Below, in pieces: positions 43,025 to 51,535 of a stretch of 64,000 bases of DNA. The stretch's first letter is position 1. Each line of letters starts with the position of its first letter. A program made the position numbers and the translations under genes. The notes under the pieces were generated by a model, which was given only the letters and a program-made list of their open reading frames with translations, had not been told where the DNA came from and searched no databases. The DNA comes from Endobacter medicaginis (GTDB lineage: Bacteria > Pseudomonadota > Alphaproteobacteria > Acetobacterales > Acetobacteraceae), in assembly GCF_014192375.1 (NCBI RefSeq), contig NZ_JACHXV010000001.1, forward strand, positions 339,812 through 403,811, read 5' to 3'.

Positions 43025-43902
43025 GTGCCACCACGCTGGACGCCGTGCCGCAGGGCATCAGGCTGTCGGTCTCGAAGCAGCAGCGGCGGCGCCACCGCAC
43101 CGACCGGCTCGTCGCTGCCCTGTGCATTTTCGCCACCCTGGTGGTGCTGGCCGCCCTGGGCTCGATCCTGTGGACGCTGGTCGCGCGCGGGCTCTCGGGA
43201 CTGACGATCGACGCACTGAGCCATGTCGCCGCACCCCCGGGACAGGGTGGCGGCCTGCTCAATGCCATCGTCGGCTCGCTGATCCAGACCGCGCTCGGCA
43301 TGGTGATCGGCACGCCGATCGGGCTGCTGGCCGGGATCTTCCTGGCCGAATATGGGCGCAACTCGCCGTTCGCCAATGCGGTGCGGTTCGTCTCCGACAT
43401 GCTGCTGTCGGCGCCGTCGATCCTGGTGGGCCTGTTCGTCTATCTGATCCTGGTCGAGACGCTGGGGCATTTCTCGGGCTTTGCCGGGTCGGTCGCACTG
43501 GCGGTGCTGGTGATCCCGATCGTGGTGCGCACCACCGAGGACATGCTGCGGCTGGTGCCGGTGCAGATGCGCGAAGCGGCCAGTGCGCTCGGCGCACGGC
43601 AGTGGCGGGTGACGCTGCTGATCTGCCGCGCGGCGAAGGCGGGGCTTGCGACCGGCGTGCTGTTGGCGATGGCACGCACCGCCGGTGAGACCGCGCCGCT
43701 GCTGTTCACCTCGCTGGGCAACTTGGTGTGGTCGGTCAGTCTCGACCAGCCGATGGCGAGCTTGCCGCTGACCATCTATCAATATGCCGGCTCGGCCTAT
43801 GACGACTGGATCCAGCTCGCCTGGACGGCGTCGCTGCTGATCACCGTGGGCGTGCTGGCGATCAACATCATCGCGCGGGTGATGCTGCGCTCGAAAAGGT
43901 AG
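43021..43902 (+). CDS. pstA: Phosphate ABC transporter permease PstA
   Basis: A 293-aa permease with about six membrane segments. It has [21 protein letters not shown], the [20 protein letters not shown] cytoplasmic EAA-type loop and [17 protein letters not shown], all typical of PstA. The ATG is inside the pstC stop (ATGA), fixing the start. pstB follows eight bases after the stop. Confidence 0.96.
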   Translation: MSATTLDAVPQGIRLSVSKQQRRRHRTDRLVAALCIFATLVVLAALGSILWTLVARGLSGLTIDALSHVAAPPGQGGGLLNAIVGSLIQTALGMVIGTPIGLLAGIFLAEYGRNSPFANAVRFVSDMLLSAPSILVGLFVYLILVETLGHFSGFAGSVALAVLVIPIVVRTTEDMLRLVPVQMREAASALGARQWRVTLLICRAAKAGLATGVLLAMARTAGETAPLLFTSLGNLVWSVSLDQPMASLPLTIYQYAGSAYDDWIQLAWTASLLITVGVLAINIIARVMLRSKR

Positions 43903-43910
43903 ACGAGGTC

Positions 43911-44765
43911 GTGAACCAGATGAGCGAACACACCCCGGCAGAGCGCGTGCCCGCCAGCACCCCGATCACCGTCGGCGCGCCGGAGGTGCGGGCCGTCGAG
44001 GCGCTGCCGGCCGAAACCAAGATCTCGGTGCAGAACCTCGACTTCTATTATGGCGACAACCACGCGCTGCGGAACATCAACATCGATTTCCCCGCCCGCC
44101 GCGTCACCGGCATGATCGGACCGTCGGGCTGCGGCAAGTCCACCCTGCTGCGCACGCTCAACCGGATGTATGATCTCTATCCCGGGCAGCGCGCCACGGG
44201 ACGGGCGATGCTCGACGGCGTCAACATTCTCGATGGCGGTCTGGACGCCAACACGCTGCGCTCGCGGGTGGGGATGGTGTTTCAGAAGCCGACGCCGTTT
44301 CCGATGTCGATCTACGACAACATCGCCTTCGGCATCAGGCTGCACGAGAAACCGTCGAAGAGCGAGCTCGACGGCCGGATCGAGGATTCGCTGCGCCGGG
44401 TGGCGCTGTGGGACGAGGTCAAGGACCGGCTGAAGGCGGGGGCGACCGAGATGTCGGGCGGCCAGCAGCAGCGGCTGTGCATCGCGCGCACCATCGCCAC
44501 GAAGCCGGAGGTGATCCTGCTCGACGAGCCGACCTCGGCGCTCGATCCGATCTCCACCGCCCGCGTCGAGGAACTTCTCGATGAGCTCAAGGGTGATTTC
44601 ACCATCGTCATCGTCACCCACAACCTCCAGCAGGCAGCGCGCTGCGCGGACCAGGTGGCGTTCTTCTTCATGGGCGAGCTGATCGAGGTCGCACCGGCCG
44701 ACATCCTGTTCACCCGCCCGCGCGAGCGGCGCACCCAGGATTACATCACCGGCCGCTTTGGCTGA
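43911..44765 (+). CDS. pstB: Phosphate ABC transporter ATPase PstB
   Basis: A 284-aa ATPase that powers phosphate import. Motifs in order: Walker [11 protein letters not shown]-loop region [18 protein letters not shown], signature [16 protein letters not shown], Walker [14 protein letters not shown], and the H-loop [10 protein letters not shown]. An N-terminal extension of about 35 residues precedes the first strand ([12 protein letters not shown]), slightly longer than usual. The start is GTG 43911 or ATG 43920; the GAGG at 43904-43907 is close to both. Confidence 0.97.
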   Translation: MNQMSEHTPAERVPASTPITVGAPEVRAVEALPAETKISVQNLDFYYGDNHALRNINIDFPARRVTGMIGPSGCGKSTLLRTLNRMYDLYPGQRATGRAMLDGVNILDGGLDANTLRSRVGMVFQKPTPFPMSIYDNIAFGIRLHEKPSKSELDGRIEDSLRRVALWDEVKDRLKAGATEMSGGQQQRLCIARTIATKPEVILLDEPTSALDPISTARVEELLDELKGDFTIVIVTHNLQQAARCADQVAFFFMGELIEVAPADILFTRPRERRTQDYITGRFG

Positions 44766-44785
44766 AGGCTGGGAGGAATTTGATC

Positions 44786-45496
44786 ATGACCGGCACCGAA
44801 CAACGCCATATCGTCAAGAGTTACGAACAGGAGCTCGATCAGCTCCGTGACCTGCTCGCCCGCATGGGTGGCCTGGTGGAGGCGCAGACCTCGCATGCGG
44901 TCAATGCCATGCTGTTCCGTGACGCCGGCGATGCCGCGGCGGCAATGGAAGGCGATGCGGCGGTCGACGCGCTGGAACGCGAGATCGAGCAGCTCGCGAT
45001 CCGCCTGCTCGCGCTGCGCTCGCCGCTGGCGCAGGATCTGCGCGGCATCGTCGCCGCGCTGAAGATTTCGGGTGATCTCGAACGCATCGGTGATTACGCC
45101 GCCAATGTTGCCAAGCGCAGCATGCGCATCGAGGCCGTCAATCCGGCGATGGCCTCGGGCGGCATGCGCAGCCTCGCACGGCTGGTGCAGGAAAGCCTCA
45201 AGCTCGCCGTCGATGCCGTCAACAACAACGACGCCTCGATCGCGCTGGAGGTCTGGCGCGCCGATCGTGCGGTGGACGATCTCTACACGGCGATGTTCCG
45301 CGAGCTCATCACCTACATGATGGAGGATCCGCGCTCGATCACCGCCTCGACGCATATGCTGTTCATCGCCAAGAACCTCGAGCGCATCGGCGATCATGCC
45401 ACCAACATCGCCGAGCGCGTGCATTACGCGGTGACCGGCGACATGCTGCCGGCCGAGCGGCCGCGCGGCCAGACACCGGTGAGGGACGGCGAATGA
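44786..45496 (+). CDS. phoU: Phosphate transport system regulator PhoU
   Basis: A 236-aa all-helical protein with two PhoU three-helix repeats. Each carries the metal-binding type motif: DLRGIVAALKISGDLERIGDYAANVAKR and later HMLFIAKNLERIGDHATNIAERVHY. PhoU signals phosphate sufficiency from the PstSCAB transporter to PhoR and keeps PhoB inactive. ATG 44786 is chosen because GGAGG (44772-44776) lies nine bases upstream; an in-frame TTG at 44780 is less likely. Its stop overlaps the phoB start. Confidence 0.96.
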   Translation: MTGTEQRHIVKSYEQELDQLRDLLARMGGLVEAQTSHAVNAMLFRDAGDAAAAMEGDAAVDALEREIEQLAIRLLALRSPLAQDLRGIVAALKISGDLERIGDYAANVAKRSMRIEAVNPAMASGGMRSLARLVQESLKLAVDAVNNNDASIALEVWRADRAVDDLYTAMFRELITYMMEDPRSITASTHMLFIAKNLERIGDHATNIAERVHYAVTGDMLPAERPRGQTPVRDGE

Positions 45497-46260
45497 GCGG
45501 CGCGATGAGCGGAGTGGCGGGGAGCGCGGGCGAGCGTGCGCGTCGTGGCGCATCGCGCGAGGAGCAGGTGCGACCGCGCGTACTCTGCGTCGAGGACGAC
45601 CCCGCGCTGGCGGTGATGCTGCGCTACAATCTCGAAAAGCTCGGCTATGTCGTCGACGAGGCGTCGGACGGGCAGGAGGCGCTGCTGCGTGTGGCGGAAG
45701 TCACGCCCGATATCGTGCTGCTCGACTGGATGCTGCCCAGCCTCTCGGGTCTGGAAGTCTGCCGCCAGCTTCGCCGCCGTCCGGAGACGCGCGACGTCCC
45801 GGTGATCATGCTGACCGCTCGAGTCGAGGAGAGCGATTCGATCCGCGGACTGAACACCGGTGCGGACGACTACATCACCAAGCCGTTCAGCATGGAGGCG
45901 CTCGCTGCGCGGATGCGCGCCCTGCTGCGCCGCGTGCGTCCGCAACAGGGCAGCAGGCTGCTCGAATTCCACGACATCGTGCTTGATCCGACCGAGCATC
46001 GCGTCACCCGCGGCGGGCGGGCGGTGCATCTGGGCCCGACCGAGTTCCGGCTGCTGGAGTTCTTCCTGCGCCACCCGCGCCGGGTGTTCGCGCGCGAGGC
46101 GCTGCTCGACGCGGTCTGGGGGGCGGACATCCATGTCGAGGCGCGTACGGTGGACGTGCATATCCGCCGGCTGCGCAAGGCGCTCAACGGTCCGGGCGAG
46201 ACCGATGTGGTGCGCACCGTGCGCTCGGCCGGCTACGCGCTGGATGTGGACGCTGTCTGA
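45493..46260 (+). CDS. phoB: Phosphate regulon response regulator PhoB
   Basis: A 255-aa OmpR/PhoB-type regulator. After about 30 variable N-terminal residues comes the receiver (VLCVEDDPALA, phosphoacceptor Asp in IVLLDWMLPSLSG, MLTAR, Lys in DYITKPFSMEAL). The winged-helix domain follows (HLGPTEFRLLEFFLRHPRRVFAREALLDAVWG, then ARTVDVHIRRLRKAL). It should bind the half-site array before pstS. The ATG overlaps the phoU stop; an internal ATG at 45505 is also possible. Confidence 0.96.
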   Translation: MSGAMSGVAGSAGERARRGASREEQVRPRVLCVEDDPALAVMLRYNLEKLGYVVDEASDGQEALLRVAEVTPDIVLLDWMLPSLSGLEVCRQLRRRPETRDVPVIMLTARVEESDSIRGLNTGADDYITKPFSMEALAARMRALLRRVRPQQGSRLLEFHDIVLDPTEHRVTRGGRAVHLGPTEFRLLEFFLRHPRRVFAREALLDAVWGADIHVEARTVDVHIRRLRKALNGPGETDVVRTVRSAGYALDVDAV

Positions 46261-46275
46261 GGCTGCCCGCCCGGG

Positions 46276-47496
46276 ATGATCGATGCCTGGCTGATCGCGG
46301 CGGGGGCCACAGGCGCCGTGCTTGGCGCGAGCCTGGTCTCGCTGCGGCGCAGACCGCAACCGCTTGCGCTCGACGTGGCAGCGTCGCAATCGGTTTCGAC
46401 GGGCGGGGCCGAGGCGGAAGCGAGCCGGCTGCTGGCCCGGATTGTCGATTCGCTGGCGGCGCCGATCGCGGTGGTCGATCGCGGCTTTTCGATCCGTCAC
46501 GCCAATGCCGTCGCGCACGCGCTGCTCGGCGACGCTGCCGGTGCGGTGTTGCGTCATCCGGCGTTGCGGGCGGCGGCGGCCACGCTGTCCGCGGCCAGTG
46601 TCACCGAGATCGAGATCCCGCTCGACGTGCCGGTGCAGCGCCGTCTGCGCGCTTCGCTGATGCGTCTGCCGGAGCCGTTCGCCCGTGACGGTCTGCTTGG
46701 CGTGGTGCTCGACGATCGCACGCAGAACCTCGCTCTCGACCGCATGCGCGCCGATTTTGTCGCCAATGCCAGCCATGAGCTGCGCACGCCGCTCGCCGCG
46801 CTGATCGGCTTCATCGACACGCTGCGTGGTCCCGCCGCCGATGATCCCGTCGCCCAGCAGCGGTTTCTGGAAATCATGTCCGGCCAGGCGCAGCGCATGC
46901 GTCGGCTGATCGACAATCTGATGTCGCTGTCGCGCGTGCAGCTCACCGAACACGAGCGTCCGCGCGGTGTCGCCGATGCCGGTCTGCTCGCCGAGCGGGT
47001 GGCGGCGGAATTGCGGCCGCTCTTCGCGACACGCGACCAGAATCTGTCCCTCGACATCCACAGCGGCTTGCCGCAGGTCGCCGCCGATACCGACCAGATC
47101 GCACAAGTGATTGGCAACCTTCTCGACAACGCATCGAAATACTCTCCTGCAGGCGCACATGTGCGTCTGTCGGTCGAGGCCGCGCCGTCGGCATCGGTCA
47201 GTCTCGACGAGCCGCTATGGTCGGCCCTGCCGGGGGTGGTGATCTCGGTTGCCGATGACGGGCCGGGCATCGCCGAGCAGCACATCCCGCGTCTGACGGA
47301 GCGATTTTATCGTGTCGACGAAAGCCATGCCGGCCGATCGGGCAGCGGGCTGGGCCTTGCGATCGTCAAGCACATCATCGGTCGCCACCGCGGCAAGCTG
47401 GCCATCGAGAGCACGCCGGGCGAGGGCTCGATCTTTCGCGTCTGGCTGCCGGCTGCGGCAGCAGACGCCGGCAGGGCAAGCCAGAAATATCCCTGA
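46276..47496 (+). CDS. phoR: Phosphate regulon sensor histidine kinase PhoR
   Basis: A 406-aa kinase. One membrane segment lies at the N-terminus (about 3-22), a PAS-like region at 50-145, the dimerisation helix with phosphoacceptor His in DFVANASHELRTPLAALIGFIDTLRG, and a HATPase domain (NLLDNASKYSP, ISVADDGPGI, ERFYRVDESHAGRSGSGLGLAIVKHI). There is no large periplasmic domain, as expected for PhoR, which senses phosphate through PhoU and the transporter. It follows phoB by 15 bases. In many alphaproteobacteria phoR comes before pst; here phoB-phoR close the operon. Confidence 0.94.
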   Translation: MIDAWLIAAGATGAVLGASLVSLRRRPQPLALDVAASQSVSTGGAEAEASRLLARIVDSLAAPIAVVDRGFSIRHANAVAHALLGDAAGAVLRHPALRAAAATLSAASVTEIEIPLDVPVQRRLRASLMRLPEPFARDGLLGVVLDDRTQNLALDRMRADFVANASHELRTPLAALIGFIDTLRGPAADDPVAQQRFLEIMSGQAQRMRRLIDNLMSLSRVQLTEHERPRGVADAGLLAERVAAELRPLFATRDQNLSLDIHSGLPQVAADTDQIAQVIGNLLDNASKYSPAGAHVRLSVEAAPSASVSLDEPLWSALPGVVISVADDGPGIAEQHIPRLTERFYRVDESHAGRSGSGLGLAIVKHIIGRHRGKLAIESTPGEGSIFRVWLPAAAADAGRASQKYP

Positions 47497-47533
47497 CGCC
47501 AGAACCGTTGTTACAAAACGTGCTTTTCCGGTC

Positions 47534-47601
47534 ACGTCACAAAACCGCAACCGAACTGTTATGAAAGCGCGACAGAACCCGGCCGACCGCGTCGATATAA
47601 G
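47534..47601 (+). promoter_or_regulatory. Possible promoter of the first porin with a weak Pho-like half-site
   Basis: TATAAG (47596-47601) is a fair -10 with no recognisable -35, as at activator-dependent promoters. CTGTTAT (47556-47562) matches six of seven positions of the PhoB half-site, but neighbours at 11-bp spacing (47534-47540 ACGTCAC, 47545-47551 CCGCAAC, 47567-47573 GCGCGAC) match poorly. PhoB control is possible, not shown. Confidence 0.3.
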
Positions 47602-47660
47602 CGGCCCGTGATTGCGGTGCCGGATTGTTGGCATCGCGGGCCTCTTTCAAGGATCTGGTC

Positions 47661-49367
47661 ATGGATGCCAATTCGTCCCCGCGCCGCGCCTGGCTCGCCG
47701 CGGGCGCGTCTGTCACGGTGCTCTGCGCGCTCTGCGTCGCGGCACCCGCCCGAGCCGCAGCGTCGAACATCGACAGCATCGAAAAGCAGATCCGCGCCCT
47801 GCAGGCGGAGCTGCACCATGTGAAGGCCGAGATGGCCCGCAAGGACGCCGCCGAGAAACGCGCTGCCGCCCAGCACGGTCCGGGCTTCAACGAGGCGGTC
47901 TATGGCCGCGACATCCACGGCAACCCGGTCTATCTCGGCCCGGGTGTGGGCATGGCGCGTGCTTCCGGCACCCAGCCCGCCGGGTCGCCCTATCTCAACG
48001 TCGAGGGTACGCCACACAACGTGATGGCCAAGCTCGGCCAGGGGACCTTCATGGTCGGCGGCGTGTCGGTCACGCTGGGTGGATTCGTCGACGTGACCGG
48101 GGTGTATCGCTCGCGCACCGAAGGCAACGACGTCGCCTCCGATTTCGGCAACGGCATCCCCTTTCGCAACGTCGCCGCCGGTCACATGAACCAGTTCCTG
48201 ATGTCGGGGCGTGCCTCGCGGCTGTCGATCCTCGCCCAGGACGACGCGACGCCCAACACCCATCTCGCCGCCTATTACGAGATGGACTTCCAGAGCGCGG
48301 GCACCAGCTCCAATCCGCGCGAGAGCAACAGCTATACGCTGCGCGTCCGCAACGTCTACGGCACCTATTACAATCACGACTGGGATCTCAAGATCCTCGG
48401 CGGCCAGTCCTGGTCGCTGGCGACGGCTTACAAGGTGGGCCTGACCGAGCGTCAGGAAAACGCGCCGCTGGCGATCGACCACCAGTACGTTCCGGGCTTC
48501 ACCTGGACGCGCCAGGCCGGCATCCGCATCGTCAAGGGTTTCGATCACTCGAAATACCATCTGGGCCTCGCCTTCGAGGAGCCGCAGACCCTGTACGCCT
48601 CGGCCGGTCCGAACGGCATCGTGCCGGCTTCGGTCGGCACCATCACCACCTCCGTCACCGGCGGCGGCACCAACAACAACGCCACCTCCTACACCACCGA
48701 GATCGCGCCGGACACGATCCTCAAGATCGCCGCCGATCCCGGCTGGGGCCATTACGAGCTGTTCGGCCTGATGCGCTTCTTCCAGGCGCGCCAGAGCCTC
48801 GGCACCTGGGGCACCAACCATGTCCAGATCGCCGGCGGCGGTGGCGGGTCGACGATCCTGCCGCTGATCAAGGGCAAGCTCGACCTGCAGCTGTCCGGCA
48901 CCATCGGCAAGGGCATCGGCCGCTACGGTACCAGCCAGCTGCCCGACGCCACCTTCGACGCCGCGGGCCATATCGTGCCGCTGACCAACCTGCAGGCGCT
49001 CGGCGGGCTGGTCTACCACCCGGTCAAGACCGTTGATCTCTATGCCTATGGCGGCACCGAGCGCGTGCTCGATCGCGAGGATTTCACCGTCGGCGGCAAG
49101 GGCTATGGCTACGGCAGCCCGCTCTACAACAACAGCGGCTGCAACATCGAAGGTTCGGCGGCCACGCTGTGCGTCGCCAACACCCGGGCCATCACGCAGG
49201 GAACGGTCGGCTACTGGTGGCGTGCCCTCAAGGGTCCGTTCGGCACCCTGCAGAACGGGCTGCAGTATTCGTACACCAAGCGCCAGATCTTCAGCGGCAT
49301 CGGCGGCTCGCCCAAGACCGACGACAACATCGTCATGCTGAGCTTCCGCTACCTGCCGTTCCAGTGA
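47661..49367 (+). CDS. Outer-membrane porin, coiled-coil N-terminus
   Basis: A 568-aa exported protein. The signal peptide is residues 1-34 (cut near APARA). A short coiled coil follows (SIEKQIRALQAELHHVKAEM), a typical periplasmic anchor or trimerisation stalk. A long beta-barrel rich in aromatic and Gly/Asn residues begins at VSVTLGGFVDVTGVYRSR and ends in FRYLPFQ, close to the C-terminal aromatic signature for BAM-dependent insertion. AAGGA eight bases before ATG 47661 supports the start. It is the paralogue of the next gene. Its place after phoR suggests, but does not prove, a role in anion or phosphate uptake. Confidence 0.85.
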   Translation: MDANSSPRRAWLAAGASVTVLCALCVAAPARAAASNIDSIEKQIRALQAELHHVKAEMARKDAAEKRAAAQHGPGFNEAVYGRDIHGNPVYLGPGVGMARASGTQPAGSPYLNVEGTPHNVMAKLGQGTFMVGGVSVTLGGFVDVTGVYRSRTEGNDVASDFGNGIPFRNVAAGHMNQFLMSGRASRLSILAQDDATPNTHLAAYYEMDFQSAGTSSNPRESNSYTLRVRNVYGTYYNHDWDLKILGGQSWSLATAYKVGLTERQENAPLAIDHQYVPGFTWTRQAGIRIVKGFDHSKYHLGLAFEEPQTLYASAGPNGIVPASVGTITTSVTGGGTNNNATSYTTEIAPDTILKIAADPGWGHYELFGLMRFFQARQSLGTWGTNHVQIAGGGGGSTILPLIKGKLDLQLSGTIGKGIGRYGTSQLPDATFDAAGHIVPLTNLQALGGLVYHPVKTVDLYAYGGTERVLDREDFTVGGKGYGYGSPLYNNSGCNIEGSAATLCVANTRAITQGTVGYWWRALKGPFGTLQNGLQYSYTKRQIFSGIGGSPKTDDNIVMLSFRYLPFQ

Positions 49368-49377
49368 GGCTGCGCCA

Positions 49378-49413
49378 GGCGTCGAGCGTGACATTTTCGT
49401 AACGCTCGACGCC
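49378..49413. terminator. Hairpin after the first porin gene
   Basis: GGCGTCGAGCGT (49378-49389) pairs with ACGCTCGACGCC (49402-49413) as a perfect 12-bp stem with a 12-base loop. It begins ten bases after the porin stop. There is no long T-run after it. It separates the two porin genes. Confidence 0.65.
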
Positions 49414-49534
49414 ACGAAATCATCTGAGGCTCCCGCCACCCTCCCGTCCGTTTCGTCCATGACATAAAAAGACCCCGTGACTCGCGATCGCCCTCGCCAA
49501 TGAAGCGGCGACGCCGATGCCACGGAGGGACGAC

Positions 49535-51241
49535 ATGACTCGATTTCCGGCCGTCAGGGCGGGCCTGCTGACGGCAACCGCGCTCGGTGCCACGTTCACG
49601 TTCGGCACCCCCCGGGCCCATGCCTCGACCGATCAGAGGATCGACGCCATCGAACGGCAGATCCGCGCCCTGCAAGGCGAGCTGCACAAGGTCAAGGCCG
49701 ATCTGGCTCAGCGCAACGCCGAACTGCGCGCCCGGTCGGAGCGCGAGCGCGCCGCAGCACCGCGCACCGCTGCCGTCCTGTCTCCGGGCACCAAGATCCC
49801 TGTCTACATGGGGCCGGGCCAGGGCATGGTGATGGTCTCGCCGTCGTACACCACGCCGGCCGGCTCGCCCTACCTGAACGTCTTCGGCGTCCCGCACCGC
49901 TCCTATGCGGCCAGCGGGCTGGGCACGTTCCAGATCGGTGAGGTCTCGGTCACGCTCGGTGGCTACGTCGATCTCGCCGCCATCTACCGCTCGCGCAACG
50001 AGAGCCTCGACAACGCCTCCGATTTCGGCAACGGCATCCCCTACCCCAATGCGGTGAACTACCATCAGTCCGAGTTCCGCATGAGCGGACGCAGCTCGCG
50101 CCTCGGCATCCTCGCCCAGGACAACATCACCCCGGTCACCAACCTCGCCGCCTATTACGAGATGGACTTCGTCTCCGCCGGCACGTCGTCGAACGCCCGC
50201 GAGACCAACAGCTACACGCTGCGCCTGCGCAACGCCTACGGCACCTACGAGCGCAAGGACTACGATCTCAAGATTCTCGCCGGCCAGTCGTGGTCGCTGG
50301 CCACCGCGACCCGCGTCGGCATCTCCGAACGCCTCGAGAACGCGCCGCTGGCCATCGACCAGGCGCTGGTCGTCGGCTTCGCCTACACGCGCCAGGCGCA
50401 GCTGCGCATCGTCAAGGGCTTCGACAAGTCGAAATACCACCTCGCCCTGTCGTTCGAGGAGCCGCAGACCGTCTATTATGTCGGTCCCAATGGCGCAGCG
50501 CCCGCCGCCGTCGGCACCGTGACCAACAGCTTTCCCGGCATCGGCACCAACAACTCCACCTACAACTATTCCAACGAGATCGCGCCGGACATCATCCTCA
50601 AGGGCGCGGCCGATCCCGGCTGGGGCCATTACGAGCTGTTCGGCCTGATGGAATTCGAGCGCAACCGCGTCTCGCATGTCGGCTCCGGCTCCAACAACAC
50701 CGTGCTCGCCGGCGGTGGCGGCGGTTCGTTCATCCTGCCGATCGTCAAGGGCAAGCTCGATTTCATGGGCAATGCCCTGGTCGGCACCGGCATCGGCCGC
50801 TACGGACCGGCCCTGATGGCCGATGCCACCATCGATTCCTCCGGCAAGCCGAAACCGCTGCCGGAGTTCATGGGCCTCGCCGGCGTGGTCTATCATCCCG
50901 CCAAGCCGTGGGACATCTATGCCTATTTCGGCACCGAGCGCATCCTGCATCGCGAGGATTTCGACGCCGCCGGCAAGGGCTATGGCTATGGCAACCCGCT
51001 CTATTCCAACGCCGGCTGCCTGACCGAGCTCAGCACGCTGGCCTGCATCGGCAACACCAAGAACATCACCGAAGGCACGATCGGCCTTTGGTACCGCCCG
51101 CTTCGGGGACCGTTCGGCACGCTGCAGAACGGCATCCAGTACGCCTACATCAAGCGCGACGCCTTCAGCGGCATCGGGGGCGCTCCACACAGCGACATCA
51201 GCATCGTGATGATGTCGTTCCGCTACCTCCCCTTCCAGTGA
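49535..51241 (+). CDS. Outer-membrane porin, paralogue of the preceding gene
   Basis: A 568-aa protein, exactly as long as its neighbour. Signal peptide 1-30 (cut near RAHAS), coiled coil (RIDAIERQIRALQGELHKVKADLAQ), then a beta-barrel. Many blocks are shared with the upstream porin, such as SDFGNGIPY, SRLGILAQD, LAAYYEMDFVSAGTSSN, KILAGQSWSLATA, EPQTVYY, DPGWGHYELFGLM and the FRYLPFQ end. Extracellular-loop regions differ most. ATG 49535 is chosen because GGAGGG lies six bases upstream; ATG 49517 has no such site. It is a tandem duplication with sequence divergence. Confidence 0.85.
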   Translation: MTRFPAVRAGLLTATALGATFTFGTPRAHASTDQRIDAIERQIRALQGELHKVKADLAQRNAELRARSERERAAAPRTAAVLSPGTKIPVYMGPGQGMVMVSPSYTTPAGSPYLNVFGVPHRSYAASGLGTFQIGEVSVTLGGYVDLAAIYRSRNESLDNASDFGNGIPYPNAVNYHQSEFRMSGRSSRLGILAQDNITPVTNLAAYYEMDFVSAGTSSNARETNSYTLRLRNAYGTYERKDYDLKILAGQSWSLATATRVGISERLENAPLAIDQALVVGFAYTRQAQLRIVKGFDKSKYHLALSFEEPQTVYYVGPNGAAPAAVGTVTNSFPGIGTNNSTYNYSNEIAPDIILKGAADPGWGHYELFGLMEFERNRVSHVGSGSNNTVLAGGGGGSFILPIVKGKLDFMGNALVGTGIGRYGPALMADATIDSSGKPKPLPEFMGLAGVVYHPAKPWDIYAYFGTERILHREDFDAAGKGYGYGNPLYSNAGCLTELSTLACIGNTKNITEGTIGLWYRPLRGPFGTLQNGIQYAYIKRDAFSGIGGAPHSDISIVMMSFRYLPFQ

Positions 51242-51281
51242 AATCAGGCGCATAAACGCGCCGTGGCGGCGATCCGACGGC

Positions 51282-51357
51282 GATCTGCTGCGCTTCGCTG
51301 CTCACGGCCCCAATTTTTAGCCAAGCCTGGGCCGCTCCGCTGCGATGCTCGCAGATC
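51282..51357. repeat. Palindromic intergenic repeat (third copy of the family)
   Basis: GATCTGC (51282-51288) and GCAGATC (51351-51357) are the outer arms. The inner part holds TGCGCTTCGCTGCTCACGG (51289-51307) and GGGCCGCTCC...GATGCTC (about 51330-51350), matching the copies at about 50-160 and 41852-41976. It lies 40 bases after the second porin stop. Confidence 0.8.
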
Positions 51358-51367
51358 ACGGCCGGGC

Positions 51368-51386
51368 GGCCCCGCAGGGCGGGGCC
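51368..51386. repeat. GC hairpin in the porin-smc gap
   Basis: GGCCCCGC (51368-51375) and GCGGGGCC (51379-51386) form an 8-bp stem with an AGG loop. It is the second of three structures in the 294-bp gap between the convergent porin and smc genes; no gene is visible there. Confidence 0.55.
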
Positions 51387-51485
51387 TCTCGCTCGCCACG
51401 ACACGTTTCTGCTTCACGCAGGATGATCGCCTCATCCTTGGTTTCGTCGACGTCTTCACCATGGCGCGCCTGCGCTGACCGAGGT

Positions 51486-51529
51486 CCAGGAGCCCGAGGC
51501 TCCTGGTGGGGTTCGGGGCAACGCCCCGA
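51486..51529. terminator. Paired hairpins downstream of smc
   Basis: CCAGGAGCC/GGCTCCTGG (51486-51494, 51498-51506) and TCGGGGC/GCCCCGA (51513-51519, 51523-51529) are perfect 9- and 7-bp stems with three-base loops. They end six bases before the last base of smc and should act on the smc transcript. The layout matches 37501-37542. Confidence 0.6.
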
Positions 51530-51535
51530 GTGCTG

